Source of the DNA: Sphingomonas sp. So64.6b
Lineage (GTDB): Bacteria; Pseudomonadota; Alphaproteobacteria; Sphingomonadales; Sphingomonadaceae
Length of the DNA stretch: 64,000 nt
Assembly (NCBI RefSeq): GCF_014171475.1
Contig: NZ_CP048817.1
Coordinates: forward strand, 4,990,501 to 5,054,500
Direction of reading: 5' to 3'
The notes below the pieces were generated by a model. The model saw only the letters and a program-made list of their open reading frames with translations, was not told where the DNA came from and made no database searches. Each line of letters starts with the position of its first letter. Position 1 is the first letter of the stretch. A program made the translations under genes and the position numbers. Positions 38,821 to 45,796 of this stretch are shown here, piece by piece.

Positions 38821-40398
38821 ATGCCTACCGTCTCAACCGTAAACTCCAGAATGGCGATGGCCGCGCTTGCCAGCCCTACGCCGGGGACTATCGTCTTCCT
38901 CAATGAAACAGGCCGCGAAGGCCCATTCGAATGCTCGGCGGGAATGCCGCCCGTGCCAGACTCGCAACAAGGTTTGTATGTTGTATCTACGTCGGTTGCT
39001 GGCTTCTTTTGGGCGCGAGTCTGGGATGATATCCACGGTAAGCCGGAATGGTTCTATACAGGCGACTGGAAGATCGCGTTGCAGAGTTGCCATGCGCTCT
39101 GCTCGGTTATGATATTGGGAAACAGAGACTACGTAGTTGCAGGCACGGTAATATTTGATCGGGACTTTCGCACGATACGAGGTGTCAAAGGCTCGGCGGA
39201 TGTTGCCGACGGCACGCGCATTGTCATGTCTGGCCCAAACGTCGGGAGTGCGCCGATCGTCCAAGTTGGCAATATCTCGAGTGCTGGTGCATCGAGCTGC
39301 TCACGCCGGATTACTGTCGAAGGCATAAATACGATTCGTGCCGGCGCGTGCAATCCGCCGACGAGCAATAGGCGCGAGGATGCTGCCCCAGGGTGGTTGA
39401 TTTCCGGCCTGTACGAGGGGCAAATCAAGGATTGTTTCGATAAGGACTCTGCCATTGGCTTCCGCGTGGTATGGACGGTTACCTGCGTTGTACGAGACTG
39501 TGGACACGTCCGAACCACGTCGGGCACCCCCAACGGTCATCCAGATCTCGCTACCGGCTTTTGCGTAGGGGGATTTACGCCATTCGCAGGTGCCGCCGTT
39601 GGCGCGAATTGGTCACTAAAGATGGAAAACCTTTTAGAGGCGGGCAGCGCTGGCTTTGCTCCGATCGGCCTATACCTCTTTGGCGCAATCGCCGACACTT
39701 GGGTCGATCATCTTGAGACGAGCGGAACAGACTACGGCTTGTACATTGATGGTTCTGATGTTGCCGGTACGCCGATGATCGGCGACGCGAACCATCAGGA
39801 CATCCTCATTACAGATTGCGTCCTTGACGTTTGCAAGGTCGAGCCACTGACCATCCGCAATATTAACGGCGGCGGGATGATTGAAATTCGGAATACATAT
39901 GCCGCCACGACAAGCAACGTCGCGGGCTCAAAAGGGATTGTAGTTGATAACTCCATGGGTATGGTAAGCATATGTGGCGGACAAATCGTAAACAACGTCA
40001 ATGTAAACAATAATGGTATGTTGATAAACAACTCAAAGCAAATCAGAGTAGTTGGCACGCAATTTAAGAACTTTTATCAAGGAGTGGTTGGATCAAATTC
40101 CCATATCGTGCACCTGGAACCCATGATAACCCGAACGAGAGTCGGCGGAGGATCTGCCATTGTGCTTTTGGGGTGCACTAGATCTCATGTTTTTCCTCAA
40201 GTTGGCGGCAGCGCTCAAGTGTGGTCGAACGGAATTTCACTGGATGTGGGCAGCGCTAATAATGAAACGAATATTACCCAGATCGACATCGGGGTTTTGG
40301 CCAGCAGCTCTGCTGGTGACAAGCTGCGGTATAACGGATCTCCGGTTACTGCCGCGAATTATGGAATCGGGAACGTTAGATCAGGAGTAGCCACGTAA
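38821..40398 (+). CDS. Right-handed beta-helix (tailspike/pectate-lyase-like) protein
   Basis: A 525-residue protein. After an N-terminal head (TPGTIVFLNETGREGPFECSAG..YYVVSTS-type phage head-binding look), repeated short strands rich in G, N and V follow (ILITDCVLDV, LTIRNINGGGMIEIRNT, IVVDNSMGMVSICGGQIVNN, MLINNSKQIRVVGTQFKNF), as in parallel beta-helix tailspikes. GGAGAAG precedes the ATG. GC is visibly lower than in the neighbours, suggesting a separate origin. It may bind or cleave a surface polysaccharide; no catalytic residues are assigned. No signal peptide seen. Confidence 0.7.
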   Translation: MPTVSTVNSRMAMAALASPTPGTIVFLNETGREGPFECSAGMPPVPDSQQGLYVVSTSVAGFFWARVWDDIHGKPEWFYTGDWKIALQSCHALCSVMILGNRDYVVAGTVIFDRDFRTIRGVKGSADVADGTRIVMSGPNVGSAPIVQVGNISSAGASSCSRRITVEGINTIRAGACNPPTSNRREDAAPGWLISGLYEGQIKDCFDKDSAIGFRVVWTVTCVVRDCGHVRTTSGTPNGHPDLATGFCVGGFTPFAGAAVGANWSLKMENLLEAGSAGFAPIGLYLFGAIADTWVDHLETSGTDYGLYIDGSDVAGTPMIGDANHQDILITDCVLDVCKVEPLTIRNINGGGMIEIRNTYAATTSNVAGSKGIVVDNSMGMVSICGGQIVNNVNVNNNGMLINNSKQIRVVGTQFKNFYQGVVGSNSHIVHLEPMITRTRVGGGSAIVLLGCTRSHVFPQVGGSAQVWSNGISLDVGSANNETNITQIDIGVLASSSAGDKLRYNGSPVTAANYGIGNVRSGVAT

Positions 40399-40734
40399 CG
40401 ATTTGAGGCTCGCAATCTCTCCGCGCGAACTTGCGATGCTACGGATTCGCCGTCGCTCGCAGGCGAGGCTAAAATATATATAGGCCCAGCCGAAAATCCG
40501 GATCCAAGCGAGAGATTGTAGAATTCCATAACTGTATCGCGGACTGGCTCTTCAGCCAAGCTGGGGAGTTAGTCGCTCAGATGAGCGATTATCGCTAGTA
40601 TTCACAGTCTCCCATTTGTCGACGTCCGATAGCCGGACAAACTCATGGCCGCTTTCGGGATTCGAATCGACCGACTCAGCAACCGCAAGTGGGGTGCAAA
40701 CGGGTCATTTATCCACACGCATTAAGATCGCCCG
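40399..40734. other. Intergenic region without a recognised gene
   Basis: About 336 bp of moderate-GC sequence between the beta-helix and Excalibur genes. A 66-codon minus-strand frame (40359-40559) overlaps the beta-helix gene and has no features. No RNA gene or repeat recognised. Confidence 0.4.
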
Positions 40735-41046
40735 ATGGCCACTCGCAGTCGACTTTCGGTGATGACGTTTCTCGCGGGCGGTGTAGCAATTGGCGCGACG
40801 GTTGGTGTAGGTTCTTTGGCGATCTCTTCAGATGGATGCGCTGACATCGCCCATGGGGCGAGCAAAGTCGCCGTCGCCGCTGGACCAAAGCGGCAGCGTG
40901 AGCCGCAGGTGGATGACTATTGGAGCGGGTGCAAAGAAGCTCGCGAAGCGGGAATTGCGCCGATCTACCGCGACGAACCGGGTTATCGCTCCGAGATGGA
41001 CGGCGATAACGACGGGATCGCTTGCGAGCTGTATCACGGACAATAA
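40735..41046 (+). CDS. Excalibur calcium-binding domain protein
   Basis: A 103-residue secreted or membrane-anchored protein. A hydrophobic N-terminal segment (LSVMTFLAGGVAIGATVGVGSLAI) is followed by an Excalibur domain (residues ~62-98) with paired C66 and C97 and the calcium loop DGDNDGIACE at 89-98. Excalibur domains occur in surface nucleases and related extracellular proteins, but no nuclease domain is present here. Weak ribosome site. It is the last gene before the right att site. Confidence 0.78.
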   Translation: MATRSRLSVMTFLAGGVAIGATVGVGSLAISSDGCADIAHGASKVAVAAGPKRQREPQVDDYWSGCKEAREAGIAPIYRDEPGYRSEMDGDNDGIACELYHGQ

Positions 41047-41368
41047 GAGCGCAGTTTAGCTCTCCGTTCGCCGCAAACGCATGACTGCTTCCAGATCGCC
41101 GCAGTGGCCCGATAACGGCGACACTGCGGCGGGCAGCCGTCACAAGTCGTTCCGGAGCGCTTCAGAAAATCTCATTTGCAGTGTGGGGGAAATGTCGGGT
41201 AGTGAATAGCGGGGTTCTCAATTTCCTTTTGAGATCAAATCGTTAGAGCGGGATCTGGGATTCCTCCCGCGCATCCGAAGCCGTTTGGCACGGTGATTCG
41301 GGCCGGGACCACATAGATAGACCGAAAACCTTCAATTGGGTTGTCATTTACGCCCAAGCCGTCCGATG

Positions 41369-41396
41369 ATGTTTTTCGTACATTTTCCGTACAGAG
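41369..41396. repeat. Tandem arm-type repeats, right end
   Basis: TTTTTCGTAC (41372-41381) and TTTTCCGTAC (41383-41392), 11 bp apart, in the same orientation as the left-end pair at 16252-16272. They lie 35 bp inside the right att repeat, in a 380-bp stretch (41047-41426) that holds no gene. Confidence 0.5.
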
Positions 41397-41426
41397 TGCG
41401 ACAGCTGTCGCTAAGTCATTGAAAAC

Positions 41427-41473
41427 TGGCGCACCCGACAGGATTCGAACCTGTGGCCTCTGCCTTCGGAGGG
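41427..41473 (-). repeat. Attachment site: second 3' fragment of tRNA-Arg(CCG)
   Basis: 47 bp identical to 16110-16156: acceptor 3' strand with CCA, T arm, variable region and anticodon loop (CCG) on the minus strand. It breaks off at the anticodon stem and continues with unrelated sequence, so it is also a fragment. It is the junction between two tandem elements inserted in the same tRNA gene. Confidence 0.88.
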
Positions 41474-41512
41474 ATTATCGCTAGCTCCGCCGATTAGCGC
41501 AAGGAGCCGCCG

Positions 41513-41659
41513 ATGACCGCCTATCCCACTATAAACATTAGAGAATTTGATTTTTGGAGCCGCCACAGGTATCCATTGTCCCGCAGCGATTTCCGTCCTG
41601 CTGCTTACGTGGTGCTTACGCGAGAACGCAGCATCACGCTGGAGGTGTCCAATGGCTAA
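41513..41659 (+). CDS. Possible 48-codon leader ORF before integrase
   Basis: ATG at 41513 with AAGGAG six bases upstream encodes 48 residues (MTAYPTINIREFDFWSRHRY...) and ends in TAA at 41657-41659, overlapping the integrase ATG at 41652 by 8 bp. Overlap and ribosome site suggest possible translational coupling. No family recognised, and a chance frame is possible. Confidence 0.3.
   Translation: MTAYPTINIREFDFWSRHRYPLSRSDFRPAAYVVLTRERSITLEVSNG
41602..41620. repeat. Tandem TGCTTACG repeats upstream of second integrase
   Basis: TGCTTACG at 41602-41609 and 41613-41620, 11 bp apart. Same geometry as the TTTTCCGTAC pairs of the first element but a different sequence, consistent with arm sites of the second integrase. 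They lie between the tRNA fragment and the integrase. Confidence 0.4.
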
Positions 41660-43010
41660 GATCACGAAGAGGGTCGTAGACGCGGCGGATACCCGCGAGA
41701 AGGACTATGTCGTCTGGGACGACGAACTCCCTGGTTTCGGCCTCCGCGTATTCGCCTCGGGCAAGCGCAGCTACGTCATTCAGTATCGATTGGCGGGCCG
41801 CTCGCGTCGCTTCACCATCGGCCTCCACGGCGTCTGGACGCCCGAGCGTGCTCGCCAGGAGGCGAAGGCTCAATTGGGTCGCGTGGCGCAAGGTGAAGAC
41901 CCGGCCGAGGAGAAGCAGATCGACCACAAGGCGCTTACCGTCAAAGAGCTGTGCGATCTGTATCTCGCCGACCTGAAGGCCGGCCTCATTCTCGGCAAGG
42001 GCGACCGCCCGAAGAAACCGAGCACCATCGTCACCGACACGGGTCGCATCGAGCGCCACATCATTCCCTTGCTCGGTACTCGGCGGGTCAAGGACCTGAC
42101 CAAGCCCGATATCGCCAAGGCCTTGAAGGACATCATGGCGGGCAAGACCCGCTGCAGCGTCAAGACGAAGAAGCTGAGGGGCAGGGCCATCGTGCGCGGC
42201 GGCGCCGGCACCGCGACGCGCACCATTGGGCTGTTCGGCGGCATCCTGACCTATGCCGTCGAGAACGGGATCATTGAGGTCAATCCGGCCCGTGGCGTGC
42301 GACGCCCCAAGGACAATGTGCGAGGACGACGACTGACCGAGGCCGAATATCGCACGCTCGGCGCCATCCTCCAGGGTGCGGTAGAGAACGAGAAGTATGA
42401 GATGTCGGTGGAGATCATCCGCCAACTCGCGCTCACCGGATGCCGCCGCACCGAAATGGTGAAGCTGCAATGGGTCGAGGCCGACACGGAATCGAGCTGC
42501 CTTCGCCTCATCGACAGCAAGGAAGGAATGTCGATCAGGCCGATGGGGCTGCCGGTCGTGGAGTATTTCGAAAGCCGGCGGCATGCGGAGGTCGGAACCT
42601 ATGTCTTCGCCGGCCAGGGCGACGACAACGCCTTCGGCAGCTTCCCGAACCACTGGGAACAGATATTCGAGGACACCGCGCTCGCCGACATCACGCCCCA
42701 TGTCCTGCGGCACAGCTTCGCCAGCATAGCCAATGATCTCGGCTTCACCGAAGTGACGATCGCGGCGCTGGTCGGCCACTCGAAGGGGTCGGTCACCAGC
42801 AACTACATCCACACCCTCGACACGGCGCTGATCATGGCGGCGGACACGATCTCGGGCTACATTCAGGGGCTGCTCGACGGGATCGAGTTCAAGCAGACCG
42901 CCTATGCGCTCGACCGCGACTCCCGCAAGGCGGCGCTGGCCCGCTTCCTCCAGAAGGCCGCTGCCGATTCCGACGATGCGGTCGACGCCGATCAGCGTCT
43001 CGCCGCATGA
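41652..43010 (+). CDS. Tyrosine integrase, P4/DUF4102 type
   Basis: A 452-residue integrase. The N-terminal DUF4102 arm-binding domain is clear (LPGFGLRVFASGKRSYVIQYR, GRSRRFTIGLHG), then a core-binding domain (LCDLYLADLKAGLI...), and a catalytic domain with R in ALTGCRRTEM, HVLRHSFAS, LVGHS and nucleophile Y in NYIHTLD. All canonical residues are present, unlike the other integrase in this window. GGAGG precedes the ATG at 41652. It reads inward from the tRNA-Arg fragment and should integrate this element at tRNA-Arg(CCG). Confidence 0.92.
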   Translation: MAKITKRVVDAADTREKDYVVWDDELPGFGLRVFASGKRSYVIQYRLAGRSRRFTIGLHGVWTPERARQEAKAQLGRVAQGEDPAEEKQIDHKALTVKELCDLYLADLKAGLILGKGDRPKKPSTIVTDTGRIERHIIPLLGTRRVKDLTKPDIAKALKDIMAGKTRCSVKTKKLRGRAIVRGGAGTATRTIGLFGGILTYAVENGIIEVNPARGVRRPKDNVRGRRLTEAEYRTLGAILQGAVENEKYEMSVEIIRQLALTGCRRTEMVKLQWVEADTESSCLRLIDSKEGMSIRPMGLPVVEYFESRRHAEVGTYVFAGQGDDNAFGSFPNHWEQIFEDTALADITPHVLRHSFASIANDLGFTEVTIAALVGHSKGSVTSNYIHTLDTALIMAADTISGYIQGLLDGIEFKQTAYALDRDSRKAALARFLQKAAADSDDAVDADQRLAA

Positions 43011-43081
43011 CCCACTCTCCAGCGTTTCAGTTATTGCAGTTAAGCTCCATTCGTCCTATATTGACTGGCAAGGAGAAGTCC

Positions 43082-43528
43082 ATGACCAGCCAAGTCGTCC
43101 AGTTCGCCGGCCTGTCCGACCGGGACCGCAAGAAGGTGGCGCCGCTGGCCAAGCTGGCGGAGGGCGATCATGTCGAGTTGCATGTTCGCCGCCGCGACGG
43201 CGGCGAGCAAACCTTGTCGCTGCCGTCGGCCGCCAACGGTGTCGTCGAGACGCTGCTCTTGCGCCTGCTCAGCGGCGAGCGCGTCGCGGTGCTCACCGAA
43301 GATCAGGAACTGAGCCCGACCGAAACCTCGACCGTGCTCGGCATCTCGCGGCCGCTCGTCGTTCACCGGATGGATATCGGCGACCTGCCGTTTCGCTATG
43401 TCGGCAAGCATCGCCGCGCGCTGCTGAAGGACGTGCTGGCGCTCAAGGAACGGCTCGATGCCCGCCAGAAGGCGCTCGACGCCTTGGCCGAAGACACAGA
43501 GGATCTCATCGTCAATCATGGCCTCTAA
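43082..43528 (+). CDS. Antitoxin with excisionase-like helix-turn-helix
   Basis: A 148-residue protein upstream of and overlapping a PIN-domain gene. It has a helix-turn-helix of the excisionase type (LSPTETSTVLGISRPLVVHRMDIGDLPFRYVGKHRRALLKDV) and a helical C-terminal tail (ALKERLDARQKALDALAEDTEDL) suited to gripping the toxin. AAGGAG precedes the ATG at 43082. It likely neutralises the toxin and autoregulates the pair. Confidence 0.78.
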   Translation: MTSQVVQFAGLSDRDRKKVAPLAKLAEGDHVELHVRRRDGGEQTLSLPSAANGVVETLLLRLLSGERVAVLTEDQELSPTETSTVLGISRPLVVHRMDIGDLPFRYVGKHRRALLKDVLALKERLDARQKALDALAEDTEDLIVNHGL

Positions 43529-44096
43529 ACCGCCGGTCGCGGTCTATGATGCCTGCGTCCTCTATCCCTTCCATCTCCGCAATATCCTGATCCAGTGCGC
43601 GGTCGACGGCTTGGTCTTCGCGCGCTGGACGGACGAGATCCATGCGGAGTGGATACGCAACCTGGTCGCCAATTCGCCGACGACCTCCATCAATCGCCTG
43701 GAGGCGACCCGCGACAGGATGAAGGCTGTCCTGCCGGATGCCGATGTCGCCGGCTATGAAGCGTTGATTCCAAACCTCTCGCTGCCCGATCGCGATGACC
43801 GGCATGTTCTGGCCGCCGCGATCACAGGCAACGCCGGGGTTATCGTGACGTGGAACCTGAAGGATTTTCCCACTTCGCACACCGCGCAACATGGGATCGC
43901 CTGCATCTCTCCGGACGACTTCCTCGTGAGCCTTCACAGGACATTCCCGAAATTGCTGGTCGCCAGCGTCGCGCGCGCTCGACAGAACCTCCGGAAGACC
44001 ATGCCATCGGTCAAAGAGTTCATAGAGGCGCTGGAGCGCCAAGGCCTCGCGGCCTTTGCCACGACCCTTCGGCGGTACGAAGCGCAACTGGCTTGA
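43518..44096 (+). CDS. PIN-domain toxin (putative ribonuclease)
   Basis: A 192-residue PIN protein with acidic-site residues D11 (VAVYDACVLYP), E44 (IHAEWIRNL), D91/D93/D94 (LPDRDDRHVLAAA) and N113/D116 (TWNLKDFP). It starts 11 bp inside the antitoxin gene, typical of coupled type II toxin-antitoxin pairs. The C-terminal extension after ~125 (DFLVSLHRTFPKLLVASVARARQNL...) is longer than in VapC. Probably an RNase that stabilises the element. Confidence 0.82.
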   Translation: MASKPPVAVYDACVLYPFHLRNILIQCAVDGLVFARWTDEIHAEWIRNLVANSPTTSINRLEATRDRMKAVLPDADVAGYEALIPNLSLPDRDDRHVLAAAITGNAGVIVTWNLKDFPTSHTAQHGIACISPDDFLVSLHRTFPKLLVASVARARQNLRKTMPSVKEFIEALERQGLAAFATTLRRYEAQLA

Positions 44097-44428
44097 TCGA
44101 TAGTAGGCCGCCGACACTGCCGCCAGCGTGTGTAATTCTGAAGCCGAAGCACACTCCGACCGCCTGTAAAAGATGGATTCCGTCTGCGACCATAATGGTC
44201 GTCCTCGATAAAGCCGCGTTCGCAGATTTGCTGAGTTTCGAATGGATCTAGGGATTGGTCGTTAAGGGGGAAGGTCTTCCCCTGCGTCCGAGCCTGTCGT
44301 CTCGGTCGACCCCTTCTGCGGGGAGGCCCCGCAACGCCCCTTTTAGAGGAAGAGGACGGACCGGCTTTGCCGTGACGGGTTGAGGGTTGGAGAAGAGGTC
44401 TCCGGCGCCCGTCGTGGAGATTGGTCCC
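44097..44428 (+). promoter_or_regulatory. Intergenic region with structured 5' leader 1 (DUF932 gene)
   Basis: 332 bp without a gene. The last ~94 bp (44335-44428) closely resemble the leader of the ParB-like gene (45704-45796). The predicted fold has an outer stem GACGGG (44374-44379)/CCCGTC (44408-44413) and an inner stem GTTGGAGA (44386-44393)/TCTCCGGC (44399-44406). GGAGA (44416-44420) then lies 8 bp before the ATG. A C/G-rich inverted repeat is also present near 44320-44335. Confidence 0.6.
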
Positions 44429-45625
44429 ATGACCCAGGTTTCAGTTCTAGAGGCCCGCCGCGACACCAGCGGCGGCTACAAAGTGGATGTCGGCCGCGGC
44501 GAGCGGATCGGCCGCGTCTCGTCCGAATGGTTCTCCCGCCCGGCCGACGAGCGATATCTGTCGCTGTCCGAACTGGCGCACTCAGTTCGCGACCGCGCCG
44601 ATCGCAGCCGGACGCGCCTCGTGGAGAGCGCGCTCATCCATGTGGAGGCGAACCGCAGCGACCCCGAGCGGCTGGCGTTGATACTGCCCGGCACGGATAC
44701 GCCCGTCGCCCCGACCCATTGGAGCTTCGGCCAACTGGCCAGCCTGGTCGGCGCCCCGGCAGCCTATCTGCGCCAACTCCCCGCACCACTCGCCGCGATC
44801 AACCTGCAATATGGCCTGACGTCCAATCGGGCAGAGCAGATCAAGACGCTGGAAACCGACAATGGCCGGGTCGAACTGCGCGCCGTCACCGGCCCGGACT
44901 ATGGCCGCATCTACGACCACGAGCTGGTCGAGGCCGTGCAGCGCATCGCCGGCAACGGCACGGGCGACACCCGCTGGAAAGTGCCCGGGGTGCTCGACTG
45001 GTCGACGGGAATCTACAATCCCCGCGTCGACATCACCAAGGATACGACGACGCTCTACGCCTCCGACCGCGACGTCTTCCTTTTCCTCGTCGATGACCTG
45101 AACCCGATCGAGGCCGGTCGCCTGCCAGACGGCTCGCCGGATCTCTATTTCCGGGGCTTCTACTGCTGGAATTCAGAGGTCGGCGCCAAGACCCTCGGCA
45201 TGGCGAGCTTCTATCTGCGCGCGGTCTGCCAGAACCGGAATCTCTGGGGCGTGGAGGATTTCGAGGAGATCACCATCCGTCATTCCAAACATGCCGCCAA
45301 CCGCTTCGCCCATGAGGCGGCGCCGGCGCTGGCGAACTTCGCCAATTCCTCGCCGCTGCCGTTCGTCAACGGCATCAAGGCGGCCCGCGAGCGGATCGTG
45401 GCGCGCAGCGACGAGAATCGCACTGACTTCCTGCGCCGCCGCGGTTTCTCGAAGGCCGAAACCGGCAAGATCATCGACACGGTGTTGGCCGAGGAAGGGC
45501 GGCCGCCCGAGAGCATCTTCGATTTCGTGCAGGGCATCACCGCCGTCGCGCGCGACAAGCCCCATCAGGACGCCCGCCTCGACATGGAGGCCAAGGCGAA
45601 GAAGCTGCTCAATCGAGCCGCCTGA
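44429..45625 (+). CDS. DUF932 domain protein
   Basis: A 398-residue protein of the DUF932 family (phage/plasmid-related, unknown biochemical role), recognised from WSFGQLASLVGAPAAYLRQLPAPLAAINL, LRAVTGPDYGRIYDHELVEAV, LYASDRDVFLFLVDD and FYCWNSEVGAKTLGMASFYLRAVCQNRNLWG. Start at the first ATG after the structured leader and GGAGA. It is common in alphaproteobacterial ICE backbones upstream of a ParB-like gene, as here. It shares its leader structure with that gene, suggesting co-regulation. Confidence 0.82.
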   Translation: MTQVSVLEARRDTSGGYKVDVGRGERIGRVSSEWFSRPADERYLSLSELAHSVRDRADRSRTRLVESALIHVEANRSDPERLALILPGTDTPVAPTHWSFGQLASLVGAPAAYLRQLPAPLAAINLQYGLTSNRAEQIKTLETDNGRVELRAVTGPDYGRIYDHELVEAVQRIAGNGTGDTRWKVPGVLDWSTGIYNPRVDITKDTTTLYASDRDVFLFLVDDLNPIEAGRLPDGSPDLYFRGFYCWNSEVGAKTLGMASFYLRAVCQNRNLWGVEDFEEITIRHSKHAANRFAHEAAPALANFANSSPLPFVNGIKAARERIVARSDENRTDFLRRRGFSKAETGKIIDTVLAEEGRPPESIFDFVQGITAVARDKPHQDARLDMEAKAKKLLNRAA

Positions 45626-45703
45626 CATCCGCATAGCCGGAGATGCGGTTTTCCGTGTCTCCGGCTTTGCGCTTCCGCGTGTCCCAATTCCGTTCCGTGG
45701 CGC

Positions 45704-45796
45704 TGCCCCCTTTAGAGGAAGAGGGCGGCGCTTCGCTTCGTGACGGGTTTAGGGCTGAGAGAGAGTCTCTCGGCGCCCGTCGCGGAGACTACCCCG
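45704..45796 (+). promoter_or_regulatory. Structured 5' leader 2 (ParB-like gene)
   Basis: Near-copy of the DUF932 leader (shared TTTAGAGGAAGAGG, GTGACGGGTT, GGCGCCCGTCG.GGAGA). The outer stem is GACGGG (45742-45747)/CCCGTC (45776-45781). The inner stem is a 9-bp GCTGAGAGA (45754-45762)/TCTCTCGGC (45766-45774) with loop GAG. Inner-stem base changes relative to leader 1 keep pairing (GGAGA/TCTCC becomes GAGAGA/TCTCTC), which supports RNA structure. Confidence 0.62.

Larger units (their letters stand above)
16110..41426. mobile_element. Integrative mobilizable element in tRNA-Arg(CCG), ~25.3 kb
   Basis: Bounded by two identical 47-bp direct repeats (16110-16156 and 41427-41473), each the 3' half of a tRNA-Arg with anticodon CCG on the minus strand. 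It carries an integrase next to the left repeat, AlpA-like and RHH regulators, TraD-TraC/oriT/TraA mobilization genes, and a giant RHS toxin with its partner gene. No mating-pore (trb/virB) or TraG coupling gene is visible, so transfer would need a helper. Paired arm-type repeats lie just inside both ends (16249-16276, 41369-41396). Confidence 0.82.
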
